Of a stretch of DNA of 64,000 bases, positions 31,861 to 43,420 are shown one piece after another. A program made the position numbers and the translations under genes. How positions within the stretch are numbered: position 1 is the stretch's first letter; the number at the start of each line of letters is the position of its first letter. Under the pieces are notes generated by a model, which had not been told where the DNA came from, did not search any database, and saw only the letters and a list, made by a program, of their open reading frames with translations. Source of the stretch: Polyodon spathula (taxonomy: Eukaryota > Chordata > Actinopteri > Acipenseriformes > Polyodontidae); assembly GCF_017654505.1 (NCBI RefSeq), contig NC_054547.1, forward strand, positions 29,210,846 to 29,274,845, in the 5' to 3' direction.

Positions 31861-32309
31861 TCTTTACAAATATGTGTGTCACGGGGTGGGGAGTGGGCCT
31901 CAGAGAGAGTCAAACAAGTATAGGGGAAGCACAGCGACAGCGCGGGCAACTGTGCTCAGGTTAAGCCGCCAGTGCTATACCATTTAGTAATCCGACTACG
32001 CCAGTTCTATAAAACAGCACCTAGTTTAACAGCACAGGTTATTTTATTGGGAAAGAGCAATGCAAGAACTACAAGAAAAGTAGAGGAGAACAAAAAATGG
32101 AGTTCAAGTTTTTATTTATAAGAGAAAATATGCTTTCTGCATTTACAACCAGAGATTATATCAAATTGATAATTTTCCAGGGCTTCATAAGGCATATTGG
32201 TTAACCAGCTACAACAATTACAGACAGCTTTGTTTACAAGTCAGCATCACAGGTTATAAAGCACTGAAGGGCACCTAAGCAGAATAAAACAATCCAGTTA
32301 GTTATTTCC

Positions 32310-34387
32310 ATTACATGAGAGTAGATGTTAAACTTCATGCTGATTTGAACTCGGCTCTCACCAAGATAAGCAGCAACTAAGACATAGCATTACAGTAAAC
32401 TAATGTGATCCATCTGCATCTCCATGCATTTGCGTTGCTTTCCATCTGATGATGTAGATATCCTTCTGCCTGGTGTTGACTGCTGAAGTGTAATGCAGGC
32501 TCCAGGGATAAGCTTATTTTGCCTCCCCAGCGCATCTACACACACAACGGCTGCGATGCTGGCTCCGGGGATCAACCCAGTGTGGTCTCCCCAGCTCATC
32601 AGCATGACAACCGTCTGGATTGAGCTAAGTAGGGTACATCTCTGGGGTCTTCAAGTGGGCACCTTCCATCCTCTGTGTTTCGTCGACTAGCCCACGACAC
32701 CTCAAGAGTGATTCTGGCGTCCCAGCATCACCCGCCTCCATCCCCCACTCAGCTCAGCCCAGCTTACTTACCCATACATCAGCGTTGCTTTCTTTCTATT
32801 CTGCTTGAGATCCCCATCCAGAATTTTTCCATCTGCTGCAACTTTCTGCCGCTTCAAATAAGTTCTTCACTGGGTGATGCAACTCTTGTCCACTTAACCC
32901 GACATCTCTGAGAAACCAAGTTGTAGAGTGTGCCACAAATCCTCAACATCCCACCTCCACTGGGTAAACTTGGACTCTCTATCCTCGCTGTTCCGTTTCA
33001 GCAGCTAGTTAAGCATAACAAAGTTTCTTCCTCTCATAAGCCTCATCCACAGCATCCTCACATGGCTGTTAACTTTACTAGATGAACAAGGCATGCTGAT
33101 CCAGACCACAAGACAATGTCTGGTTGAAGGTTAGTGGTGGCAATCTCAGGTGGAAAAATAAGTCATTGACCAACATCTGCCAGCACCTTCCAGTCAGCTT
33201 CCAGTTGTCCTGGATGAGGTATGGTTTTATCACCTTTTCTTGGTGGTTGCTCTCCTGGACAGTGGAATATAGTCTTTTGTGTGTAATGCTTTGATGAAAC
33301 TGGTGGCAACTTATTGGTCAGGTTACGCTTGTCTTCCAATGCTAAGGCCAAACATCGCAGCACCTGATCATGGCGCCAAGTAAACCGTCCTTGACTAAGA
33401 CCCACCTTACATCCTGTCAAAATGTGCCTTAGTGTTGCAGGTGATGAACACAAAGAACATGAGGGATCCTCACCCACCCAGATGTTTAGGTTCTGTGGTG
33501 ATGGGAGAACATCATATGTTGATCTGATGAGGAAACTGAACCTGCTGTGTTCCATTGTCCCTAGGTCTTGCCAGCCGATCTTGTGTTGTTCCACATTCTC
33601 CCATTCTCCCTGCTTGGCCTGGGAAATGGCCTTTACACACCTGATCCTCTCCTCCTGCTTTTGCATCTCATTGACTACCAGCTTCCTCCATTGAGCTGGG
33701 GTTGCCTTGTGCCACATAGGAGGAGGTGAACTGAGACCAAGACCTCCTTTTCCATCCTGCCATTATTCCAACTTCTAGGCATTGCCATGTAGTGCTGAAT
33801 TCTGAAATTGAAAAACTAAATTGCAAATCTCCAAAGTAGGCTTTCACTAAATTTGTTATTGTCATCGGTACGCTGAAAAAATCAAATGCTGCTCAAAGAA
33901 GTTCATGTGGCACTGAACCATATGCATTAGCCAAATCCAGGAATGTCACATGGAGCTCCTTTCTCTCCTTTTTTGCTGATTGAATTTGTTGCCAGATTAC
34001 ACTGATGTGTTCTAAGCATCCTGGGAAACCCGGAATGCCTGCTTTTTGTACTGAAGTGTCAATGAAGCAGTTCTTTAATAGGTAGGTTAACAATCTCTGA
34101 GCAATAACGTTGAAGAAAATCTTGCCTTCTACATCTAATAGGGAAATAGGACGAAACTGATCAATGCTTGTAGAGTCTTTTTCTTTTGGTATAAAGATTC
34201 CATCTGCTCGGCGCCAAGCTCTTGGTACAACCTGTTTGTCCCATGCCACTTTCATCAATTTCCACAGGATTTGTAGAACTCCAGAAGCACTCTTGCACAC
34301 TCTGTATGGAACTCCATTAGGACCTGCAGATGATGATGCCCTTACATTGGTGAATTGGAGATGTGGTTGAGGACACTCCATCAACAA
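32310..34387 (-). mobile_element. R2/Hero-like LINE with restriction-like endonuclease, 5'-truncated and internally deleted
   Basis: Read on the - strand, 34,387 down to about 33,893 encodes the N-terminal part of an R2-group reverse transcriptase: ASSSAGPNGVPYRV, then WRRADGIFIPKEKDS, QFRPISLLDVEGKIFF, DTSVQKAGIPGFPGCLEH and VTFLDLANAYGSVPHELL. After a frameshift, VKAYFGDLQF and TTWQCLEVGIMAG follow at about 33,850-33,760. The text then jumps to GWKRRSWSQF, so the block that should carry the FADD catalytic aspartates is deleted. Next come a zinc knuckle C-x2-C-x7-H-x4-C (33,409-33,459) and, near 33,101-33,128, LQPDIVLWS, the PD motif of the C-terminal restriction-like endonuclease. Degraded endonuclease and 3'-UTR sequence runs to about 32,310. 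With a central deletion, frameshifts and 5' truncation, this is a dead copy. The 3' border is approximate. Confidence 0.85.
33409..33459 (-). other. CCHC zinc-knuckle codons of the R2-like LINE
   Basis: Encodes C-x2-C-x7-H-x4-C (CSLCSSPATLRHILTGC), the pattern found between the reverse transcriptase and the endonuclease in R2-group elements. It is the best diagnostic of the family in this copy. Confidence 0.85.
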
Positions 34388-36029
34388 GAAATATTCAAAT
34401 CAAAGTAAATGGGAACTCCAACTAAACAGGGAACAAAACCTAGCAAGTCCTCAATCTCACCTCCAACGTACTTCAGATATCGAGCATCGTGCACATATTT
34501 TATTGGCTAAATAATCCCATTCCCACAGCTATCAAAGAAAGGAACTGGATTTTCAATTTACAGGCTAAACAATTACATAGGTGCCATTCTAGATCTCCCC
34601 CTACCCCTCTCACTACAGTCAGAGTTAGTGCCGGCAACCCATGAGCTGCAATTGATTGCTATATGCGGATACACACCACTGCCAGTCTATGCTATAGTTT
34701 TTAAACGTCACAGTCAGCTCACCCCGTTTTACACACAAAGTAGCATTTTGTCAAAACCCCTTACCGCTCTTACTTCCCAGACCAGCATCTATGCTCACGT
34801 TATCGTAAACTTCCTCCCAGCTCTCTGTCGTTCTTCTTAATCAAACTTTATAAAGTATCCTGCGACACACAACTGGACTAATGAATTCATTACACTGTTA
34901 TTTCCTTATACAGATTCACTCATTCTTTCAAAACTAGCTAATATGAAATAATCAAAGCACAATGAACAAAGCAAAACATCTTAAATCATTTTAAATACAA
35001 AATAAAATGCAATGAAAGCTTAACCCTATTACATTATATACGTGGATTTAGTTTTAAATGTAGATATTCATGTCAGTTACAGTATGCTTGGCTTTCTTAT
35101 TTTTGTCTTCAATTCCAATGATAAAAATAGCCAATGATAAAAATAGAACAACTAACACCTGTTGTGGTTAGGTATTTTTTTAAAAACATTTTTAAAGTAA
35201 GAGCCATAGTGATAATAAATGTTACATTTCCAAGCAATTTATAAGCTTTACATGTATTATATTTATAAGAATGTAATTTACTTTAAAAGAAAGAACACTA
35301 ATAAATCTTTTGTAACAATAAATCATTGTAAACATCATGTTTTTTTTTTTTTTTTTTTTACAAAGCTACAATAACTGACACCTCTTTGAAATAGACCTCA
35401 GCATTCTGCTGTGGAGCTGTGCCACAGTGTCCTCTCAGGGCTTCCTTCCAACTGTAGGAGATCCCTTGTTAAAATATAGGCCGTTAACATAGCTTTGATA
35501 AATGTCACCATGACTGTGTCAATGGACTTCAGATAATCTCCTCAGGCAGATTCATTCAAAATATGTACTTAAAAAAATAATGGTTGTGCAGGTGAAGATA
35601 AATAGGATAAACTTATCATCTGTGTTTACCCTGCCGGTCGCAGAAATGGTGTTTTGTCATGGCTAGGTAGCTAGTTTGCAGTTGAGATTCTAACAGCATA
35701 GGACAAAGTTGCTCCTATAACTGTAACAGTTTTGTCAGCTCACTTGTATAATGTATAATGAGCAAACTTGAAAGGATTGATGAGCACAATATGTGGCCCC
35801 AGAGCAGTTGTTGTTACACAGTATCTGCTTGAAGACATACAGTCTCCTGAGTCCTGAGACCTGAGGTCATCCATCGGGGGGAGAGCAATACAACACATGC
35901 AGTGACAGAGCTTTGCATCATGTATAAGTTTGTTGCCTGAATTAAAATGTAGAATGTTTTAAGAATCTTTCTTTGCATGCATTTCAAATTCCTTGCTGCA
36001 TAGAAGTCAACCCCCAAGTGTAGGACCTT
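34388..36029. other. PEX5L intron, second part
   Basis: No exon recognised. A 22-base T run lies near 35,339-35,359. GCGACACACA near 34,864 resembles the reverse complement of GTGTGTCACG near 31,875, which might mark the two ends of an older element into which the R2-like LINE inserted. The match is short and not conclusive. Confidence 0.4.
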
Positions 36030-36361
36030 TTGGTAACACTTTACATTACATTCGTTTAACAACTGTGTATTTACTTAGTAAATACATGTGTACTTACAAA
36101 TAATTGCAATGCTATTATGCAAATTTATATTGCATTTAATGTGTAAGTCTTTTTGGATATATGTAAGTACACAATTGCATCAGAAAAGGGTTAGGTTTAG
36201 AATTAGGGCAGGGTTATATTGTGCAAAAACATATACACATTAAGCACATTGTAATTATGCATAATAGCATTGTAAGTATGTGTAAGTATACATGTATTTA
36301 ATAAGTAACTTAAATGTAAATACACAGTAATTAGAGATACGTAATGCAAAGTGTTAACAAA
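36030..36361. mobile_element. Palindromic MITE with long inverted repeats
   Basis: The left end TTGGTAACACTTTACATTA and the reverse complement of the right end, TTTGTTAACACTTTGCATTA, match. The similarity continues inwards for about 100 bp on each arm: CTGTGTATTTAC, AAATACATGT.TACTTAC, AATGCTATTATGC. The whole 330 bp is a long hairpin without coding capacity, typical of a MITE. It ends about 96 bp before a PEX5L exon. Confidence 0.7.
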
Positions 36362-36457
36362 CTTTTTTAATGATCGCCAAATAACCTTCGACAGGCCAAT
36401 CTTTAGAGCGGTTCGATGCATTAATCCTTTGTATTTAATTTTTGTTTCTGATTCCAG

Positions 36458-36569
36458 CTGGTGAACGAACAGCAGGAAAGCAGACCCCTCCTGAGTCCCT
36501 CCATTGATGACTTCCTGTGTGAAACAAAATGCCATGGAGCCTCACGGCTAGTAACCTCGAATACAGCAG
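36458..36569 (+). CDS. PEX5L: PEX5L (TRIP8b) exon, probable exon 5
   Basis: A 112-nt exon between TTTGTTTCTGATTCCAG and GTAACTG, phase 0 in and phase 1 out. It encodes LVNEQQESRPLLSPSIDDFL, then CETKCHGASRLVTSNTA plus the first base of the next codon. This is the PEX5L-specific N-terminal block, nearly identical to mammalian TRIP8b, and it separates the gene from its paralogue PEX5. Because its length is not a multiple of 3, skipping it would shift the frame, so it should be constitutive, as this exon is in mammals. It carries a second acidic dileucine-type motif, ESRPLL (36,476-36,493). A MITE ends 96 bp upstream and a hAT element starts 79 bp downstream. Confidence 0.95.
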
Positions 36570-36640
36570 GTAACTGTATTCTGCACTCTTGCTTGGGATG
36601 AGGTCCTTGCTCCAGTGAGTCTTGAATAGAGAACTGGTCC

Positions 36641-36780
36641 CAATAGATCAGGGGTATCCAATCTTTTTGCATTGAGGGCCAGATTGAATAACATGCAATG
36701 AGCAGAGGGCCACAGATATATAACCTGTATTACATAGTATGCACATGTTATATAATCTGTATTACATAGTGTGCACATGT

Positions 36781-36823
<43 letters not shown>

Positions 36824-38604
36824 TTATATATATAAACTGATATATTTATGAATATATATTATAATATATATATATATATATATATATTATATTATACTGT
36901 TAACAAACTTAGATATAGCAAACTATACTAAAGTTACATAAGTATTATTCACCATTAAGCAGTTGCTTACAATGTTTTAAAGTGAGTTGTGCAACTGAAT
37001 CTTGGACTTGAGTATCTGGGTGATGTCTGGTGGGCATCGGTTAGACTTGATCTCAGGCGAGTCTTGTTTATGTTCAATATAGAAAATGTCTGTTCACATA
37101 TATATGTTGAACCAAACAAACCCATCTTTTTTTTTGTGTGTCGTCTCAATTGGAGGAAACAGACACTTGTGAAATTGTGTCAAAGGCTGCTCTTGATGAC
37201 AGCTGCAAAGCATATCATCACACTGCAGTTCAATTAGTTCCAACTGCAAGTTCTCAGGTGTTTGATCAATATTCACTGTGAAGGGGCAAGGGTGTCCTTG
37301 TCAGTCACTGAAAAGTCTTTAAAGCACTTGTTGAACTCTGCAATTAAGGCTGATATAATCGATACATATTTCTCCATTGATTCAGGGATACTTTTATTGG
37401 GAAAACTGTCAATGACAGCTTTTAATGATGGGAAGTGCACAACATTGTGATCTTTGACGTGTTTCTCAAACAGGCAGAGTTTCACTACAAGCGCTTTGAC
37501 AGTGTATATTGAGTGTATTTGTGAAACAATGCTATTTTTCCCTTGGAGGCTGGTATTGAGTGCATTAAGTTACGCAGTGATATTAATGAAAAAGCCAAGG
37601 TCTGCTAACCATGTAGGACCTGTGAGGTAATTAAGAGGATCTTCTTTTTCTCATAAGAATGGCTTGACTTCTTATCTGAGTGAAAAAAACCCAAAACATT
37701 TCAATACTGAACCACTGCTAAGCCAGTGTGCATCGGAATGATATATTACATCACCATATCCATCTTCCACTTCAGTGAGGAAATTCCTCACCCCTTTTCA
37801 GGCAACTGCTCCTCTAGTTACTTGCCAAATCCTCTATTCTCTGTGCTACTGTATTCCTCTCTAGACTGACATTTAGAAACTCTTGTTTCTTTTCCAGCCA
37901 TACAATATCTACTATTTTGCAGACACACTCCTTTTATGAAATCACCTTCAGTGAAAGTTTTTTTTTCATGCTGTGCAATCAGTTGTGCCACTTCATTGCT
38001 AGCTTGAGTAGCTTTCTCTTGAAAAATAAACATTGCTGTGCCGACAGATTTGCCTCCAACTACTTTGCCTTTTGTAAACTCTCTGTTCCAGTTTACTTCT
38101 TATACTATGCTTTGTGCTTTGTTTCGTAGTATCTTTAAACATTAAGTCCCTTCATAATTTAGACTGCTTCTTGGCAAATTAAACAAACACATTTCCCTTT
38201 ATGTTTTGTAAAAAAAAAAAAAAACAAAAAAAAAAAAAAAACACTAAAAAAACTGTATAATTGCATGGAGTAAGAAAGAGCGTGAGAGTGGGATAAACCA
38301 ATGACGGTCTTGCGAGGGTGGATGGGGCAGCTAACAGCACGGATGGTTGAGGAAGTTGATCTCAGGGGAACTACTTTGCGATTTATTTTTCCTTAGGTTT
38401 TAATTTATTTTCTTTTTTTGTCTGTTAACTCCTATTACACCTCCTATTAGGCTGTCTCCCGCGATCCCACAATATGGTTTGGTTTTATGTATAGGAGAGT
38501 GCTGCATTTAATGGTAAAATTGCATGGTGCCGTGGGCCGGGTGAAGACAGCTTGCAGACCATGTTTGGCCCGTGGGCTGTAGTTTGGACAGCCCTCTAAT
38601 AGAT
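36641..38604 (-). mobile_element. hAT (Charlie/GTF2IRD2-like) transposon remnant
   Basis: A 1,948-bp element (36,649-38,596) starts CAGGGGTATCCAATC. The reverse complement of its right end reads GAGGGCTGTCCAAAC, a hAT terminal repeat, and 8-bp flanks CAATAGAT and TAATAGAT form the target duplication with one mismatch. On the - strand are pieces of a hAT transposase in the right order: FIFQEKATQASNEVAQLIAQ and FTEGDFIK (about 38,030-37,910), then FEKHVKDHNVVHFPSLKAVI and AEFNKCFKDFSVTDKD (37,485-37,290), IDQTPENLQLELIELQCDD (about 37,270-37,210), and the C-terminal dimerisation motif GLFGSTYICEQTFS (about 37,120-37,080). Frameshifts and stops separate them, so it is inactive. TA tracts lie near its left end. 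Confidence 0.85.
36789..36887. repeat. Interrupted (TA)n inside the hAT element
   Basis: Two TA tracts (36,789-36,822 and 36,864-36,887) separated by degenerate AT sequence, preceded by a short TG run. They expanded after the hAT insertion. Confidence 0.9.
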
Positions 38605-39164
38605 CATCTCCCAGATTAAATCGACAGATTGTGATGGTTCTAATGGTGAGCTGTGTTCAAGAGATAAAAGGAGTTTTCTGTAATAATTTTTCTTTCCCAA
38701 TGGTTTTGTAATTCTAAAATTCCTTATAAAAGAAAATAATACTTAATATATGTTTTGACAATCTTTAAAATCTCACTAAGATCAACTGTGCTACTTAAAA
38801 TACAATTAAATGACAAATTAAAACCTTTAATCTTCCTTTATTTCTCTGGTAAACATTATTTTCCCTTTAATGCTGATATAGTGAAGATGACACATCCCTC
38901 TGGGTTCCTATTACTTCAGCTTCTAATTAGGAATGTATTATTTAGTCACTAAAACAATGTGCCATCTGTGAATCAAGCTGCATTCAAATAAACTAGAACA
39001 CCCCATCCAACAAAACTGTAATACAATGTGAAACCAAAAATGATATCATTAATTTGAAGACTGTTGTTTTTTCATTATTAAACCATTAACTATGTACAAA
39101 TGGCTGCAGCAAACACGCAGTTTGTATAGGTTAGTTTGTATAGATGTTTGTTTGTTTCTTGGAA

Positions 39165-40210
39165 GCTTGTGATTTATAGTCGCTGACAAAAGAAAACTAC
39201 AAAGAAAGTGATTTCTATCATTTCTACTTTGACAAAGTATTTGGGCACCCTTGCATTAGTATTTTGTGAGCCCACCCTTTGCTTCCTTTACAGCTTGCAG
39301 TCTTTTTTTGTATTTTGAAACCAGTTCATGGCATCTTTCCGGAGATATTTTCTTCAACACATATAGCTTTGAGTTCTGCAATCGACTTTGGTTTCCTTTT
39401 TGCAACAGCAGCTTTCAAGTCAATCCACAACATCGCGATGGGATTCAAGTCTTGGGACTGAGATGGCCAATCCATAACTGTAACCTTCCTTTTTTTCAGA
39501 TAATCCTTTGTAGACTTTGCTGGAATACAAACTTCTGTCCAGTATCACTGGGTAGCAAATAAGAGTGCAAAATGTCTTGATATTTTGCAGCATTCATTGA
39601 TCCTTCTACAGCATAAAGGTCGCCAATGCCTGGGGAAGAAAAACAAGCCCATACTATCACACAACCTCCACCATGTTTAACACTGGGCATGATTAACTTT
39701 TCTTTAAATTCTTCTCTCTTCCTCCAAACATATTGTTGTTTTTTTTGCATTTTTGGATTCGTCTGACCATAACATTTGGTTGAAGAAATCATCATGCTTC
39801 TTCAAACAATCATTTTCTTTTGTGTATTGTTTTTAGCAAATGTTTACATCTTGGTTTTTGCCCATGGACATTCATCTTGTTAATGTATCATTGAATTGTT
39901 CTCTCGTGAATTTATTGAGCATCTTCTCTCAATTCTTGTGTCAGATCTTTTGCAGTAATCCGAGAATTTTGAACGATTCTGTAAAGCAAGTCTTTCTGCT
40001 ATTTTCTGATAGTTTCTCCTGTTTCGTTTAGTTGTGTCACTGCCATTTGAATCGTTGCTGTACTTTTTAGTTTTAACCATTTTTATTGCTTTCTTGAATC
40101 ACAAATTTCCAATTTTTCAGCACTTATGTATTCTATAATTATCATCAGGTATTTGTTTTCAGTCATGATAATTAGCAATAATAAGCAATCCATCATTTTG
40201 TTTTTTTTTA
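39165..40210 (-). mobile_element. Tc1-like transposon remnant
   Basis: On the - strand a Tc1-family transposase starts near 40,080 with MVKTKKYSND and continues NYQKIAERLALQN. After frameshifts the frame at 39,795-39,496 gives MPSVKHGGGCVIVWACFSS, PGIGDLYAVEG and KFVFQQ, the core between the first and second catalytic aspartates. The text then jumps, losing the second aspartate, to degenerate SQ.LNPIAMLW (near 39,460-39,420) and a C-terminal tail near 39,270. The element is dead. I could not define terminal repeats with confidence, so the borders are estimates. Confidence 0.75.
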
Positions 40211-40350
40211 GGCTTAGAAAATGCAAACTTATTATTTTAAAGTAATCTGTTTCCTCGACCTATAGTCTTTATATTTATTAAACCAATGTGGCAAAGAGCT
40301 CGTACATGACACCTAAAGTCCTAAGATCTAAATCAAAAGTAAAAAAAAAA

Positions 40351-40353
<3 letters not shown>

Positions 40354-40434
<81 letters not shown>
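40354..40434. repeat. (TA)n microsatellite
   Basis: 81 bp of pure TA, preceded by an A run. It explains the Tyr-Ile frame on the - strand. Confidence 0.97.
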
Positions 40435-40437
<3 letters not shown>

Positions 40438-40639
40438 AGTCATACCAGAGCAGAGAGGAACTGACATGACAACAAGAGATATTAAACATTAATATATGGC
40501 TTTGGTTGTGTTCAAAGATTACATCTGTGTCGTGAAAATTACAGAGCAATCTAGCTGCAATACCAGGACTGAACTTCCTTTTGTGTTTTCAGTCTGATTG
40601 CACTTAGGTAACAAATAGAGGGACAACATCTGTCCTATT

Positions 40640-41758
40640 TCTTTTGAAAGGAGAACATTCTCTGTTAAAGTTATAAAACTGAACAACTAAACAATTACAG
40701 AGACCACCATTCGGCCCATCTTGCTCGTTTGGTTGTTAGTAGCTTATTGATCACAGAATCTCATTAAGCAGCTTCTTGAATGATCCCAGGATGTCAGCTT
40801 CAATAACATTACTGGGGAGTTGGTTCCAGACCCTCACAGTTCTCTGTGTAAAAAAAGTGCCTCCTATTTTCTGTTCTGAATGCCCCTTTGTCTAATCACC
40901 ATCTGTGACCCCTGGTCGAAAAAGTCCCTTGAGTCAACATTGTCAATACCTTTTAGAATTTGGAATTCTTGAATCAGGTCGCCGCGTATTCTTCTTTGTT
41001 CAAGACTGAATAGATTCAATTCTTTTAGCCGGTCTGCATATGACAGGCCTTTTAAACCCGGAATAATTCTGGTCACTCTTCTTTGCCCTCTTTCTAGAGC
41101 AGCAATATTCTTTTTGTAGCGAGGTGACCAGAACTAAACACAACATTCAAGATGAGGTCTTACTAATGCATTGTACAGTTTTAACATTACTTCCCTTGAT
41201 TTTAAATTCAACTTTTCACAATATATCCGAGCATCTTGCTGGCCTTTTTATAGCTTCCCCACATTGTCTAGATGAAGACATTTCTGAGTCAACAAAAACT
41301 CCTGGGTCTTTTTCTTAGATTCCTTCTTCAATTTCAGTATCTCTCATATGATATTTATAGTGCACATTTTTATTGCCTGCATGCAGTACCTTACACATTT
41401 CTCTATTAAATGCCATTTGCCATGTGTCTGCCCAGTTCTGAATCTTGTCCAGATCATTTTAATGACCTTTGCTGCTGCAACAGTGTTTGCCACTCCTCCT
41501 ATTTTTGTTTCATCTGCAAATTTGACAAGTTTGCTTACTATACCAGAATCTAAGTTATTAATATAGATTAGGAACAGCAGGGGACCTAATACTGATCCCT
41601 GTGGTATTCCACTGGTTACTTCACTCCATTTTGAAGTTTATCCTCTAATCAGAACTTTCTGTTTTCTACATGTTAACCACTCCCTAATCCATGTACATGC
41701 ATTTCCTTGAATCCCTACTGTGTTCAGTTTGAGAATTAATATTTTATGTGTTAAAACT
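40640..41758 (-). mobile_element. L2/CR1-type LINE, 3' half of ORF2
   Basis: On the - strand from about 41,640: VTSGIPQGSVLGPLLFLIYI followed by VKFADETK, the reverse-transcriptase blocks with the catalytic FADD changed to FADE. Further on, VTRIIPGLKGLSYADRLKEL and RIRGDLIQEFQILKG (41,076-40,940) are the usual LINE C-terminus, then RTVRVWNQLPSNVI near 40,840 and a stop near 40,760. Several frameshifts and stops are present. The 5' side ends against a SINE near 41,758, so the copy is truncated. Confidence 0.85.
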
Positions 41759-42090
41759 AGAACAGCCACGTTTATAGGCATAGCTAGATGTCTTTGGCTC
41801 ACCACGCACCAGCGACTCCTGTAGTCTGGCCCGGCGCCTGCGGGCTTGCCTGAAAACTGCCCAATTCTGCGTTGTCCTCCAAGGTGGCTGCATGGGAGTC
41901 TGCAGTGTGAAAAGAAGCGGTTGGCTGACGACACACGATTCGGAGGACAGCGTGTGTTCGTCTTCGCCACTCCCGTGTCAGTGCAGGGGTGGTAGCGGTG
42001 AGCCAAACTTAAATAATAATTGGATATTCTAAATTGGGAGAAACTAATAAAAAATAATTGGTGACTACTAAATTTATAAAAAAAGAAGAA
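41759..42090 (+). mobile_element. SINE-like repeat
   Basis: GC-richer block (CACCAGCGACTCCTG, CGCCTGCGGGCTTGCCTG, GTGTGAAAAGAAGCGG, GGAGGACAGCGTGTGTTCGT) ending in a decayed A-rich tail with AAATTGGGAGAAACTAATAA and AATAATTGGTGACTACTAAA. I recall this consensus as a very common dispersed repeat in sturgeon and paddlefish sequences. No coding capacity: the 170-residue open frame crossing it on the - strand is accidental. The boundaries are approximate. Confidence 0.6.
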
Positions 42091-42479
42091 TGTGTTTATA
42101 TACAGACATATTACATAAAGCACATCCTCAAAAAAAAATGTAATAAACAAATATTTGAAAATAAATTTGTGTATAAACAGCTATAGCATATACATACAAA
42201 ACTGTACAACTGAAACTATGTGAATAAGTATCTTTTTTTTAATAAATGGGCTTATATTGCCTACATAACAAAGTGCATATACGCAACTGAAGCTATGCGT
42301 TTGTACACAGACATACTACAATCAAAATTATATAAATAAATAAACATTTGAACAGAATGGGCTTCATTTACAATCATTTACAAAGTCTAAGTGCTGGCAC
42401 AAATCACGCAGATCCTGCGCTTTTCAAAATATGCAGTGCACTTACCACAGACTGTCTTTGCGCAATTGGCACAGCTATC

Positions 42480-43262
42480 AACAGTAACCAAGGCTGCAGT
42501 CAGTGTTCACACATCAACAATAAGCTGGTCCCTACACAAAGCTGGCCTGTATGGACAGGTGGCAAGAAAGAAGCCATTACTCAAAAAGCCTAATCTTAAA
42601 GCACATATGGAGTTTGCGAAAAAGCACATAGATGACACTGCAGACATGTGGAAGGTTTGTGGTCAGATGAGACAGAAATTTTTGGTCTAAATTCCAAGCG
42701 TTACGTCTGTCGCAAGCCCAACACTGCACATCATCCAGTCAACACCATCCCAACTGTCAAGCATGGTGGTGGCAGCATCATGTTATGGGGATGTTTCTCC
42801 TCAGCAGGGACTGGGAAGCTTGTCAGAATAGAGGGGAGGATGGATGGTACAAAGGACAGATGAATCCTTGAGGAAAGCCAAGACTCTGAAACTGGGGAGG
42901 AAATTTAAATTTCAGCAGGACTATGACCCGAAGCACAAAGCCAAAGCCACACTGGAGCGATTGAACAAGAAGAGGATGAATGTCCTTGAGTGGCTCAGTC
43001 AATGTCCTGACTTGAATCCAGTCGAAAATGTATGGTGAGACTTGAAGATTGCAGTCTATCAACAATCCCCAACAAACTTATCAGAACTGGAGCAATTTTC
43101 CCGTGAAGAATGGGCAAACTTGTCACCATACTACTGTGCAAAACTAGTAGAGATGTATCCAAAAAGTCTCATAGCAGTAATTGCTGCAAAAGGTGCTTCT
43201 ACCAAGTACTGACTTAAGGGGCTGAATACTTACGCAACCAGTAAATTTCATTTAGCATATTT
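42480..43262 (+). mobile_element. Tc1-like transposon fragment with DD34E residues preserved
   Basis: Three + frames together spell the C-terminal two thirds of a Tc1 transposase. 42,481-42,690 gives [17 protein letters not shown]. 42,648-42,863 gives [35 protein letters not shown] and [10 protein letters not shown]. 42,844-43,220 gives [19 protein letters not shown] and [11 protein letters not shown], then the C-terminus to KGASTKY. The first Asp (SDET), second Asp (QQD) and Glu (VEN) are all present, with 34 residues between the second Asp and Glu, the DD34E spacing of Tc1. At least two frameshifts and an in-frame stop after VENVW make it inactive. The 3' text GGGGCTGAATACTTACGCAACCA is typical of these elements. 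The N-terminal DNA-binding part is not recognisable. Confidence 0.85.
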
Positions 43263-43420
43263 TCTTTGCATGTTTTGCTGACATTTAACCTCCTCTTCAT
43301 ATAACAGCGGTCAGTTTAATCACTACACTTTGAATAAAAAAAGTTAAATTTAAATTCCAAAAAAGGTCAAAATGATTGCCTTGTCATTCTAGTGTTAATT
43401 ATAGACAGACGTACAGTAAG

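Larger units (their letters stand above)
27489..31868. other. PEX5L intron, first part
   Basis: Intron between the cassette exon and the 36,458 exon. It holds an A run (27,552-27,569), a self-complementary TA-rich tract (30,687-30,752) and a (TC)n tract (31,803-31,857). No other exon or named element recognised. Confidence 0.6.

Noticed and set aside
31869..34873. Larger LTR-like element enclosing the R2-like LINE
   Set aside because: GTGTGTCACG and GCGACACACA are only roughly inverted and no target duplication could be found, so it was not called.
36967..38130. Host gene of the GTF2IRD2 type
   Set aside because: The pieces are frameshifted and lie inside terminal inverted repeats with an 8-bp duplication, so this is a hAT transposon and not a domesticated gene.
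41638..42150. 170-residue - strand frame
   Set aside because: It joins a SINE read backwards to the 5' edge of a truncated LINE; the openness is accidental.
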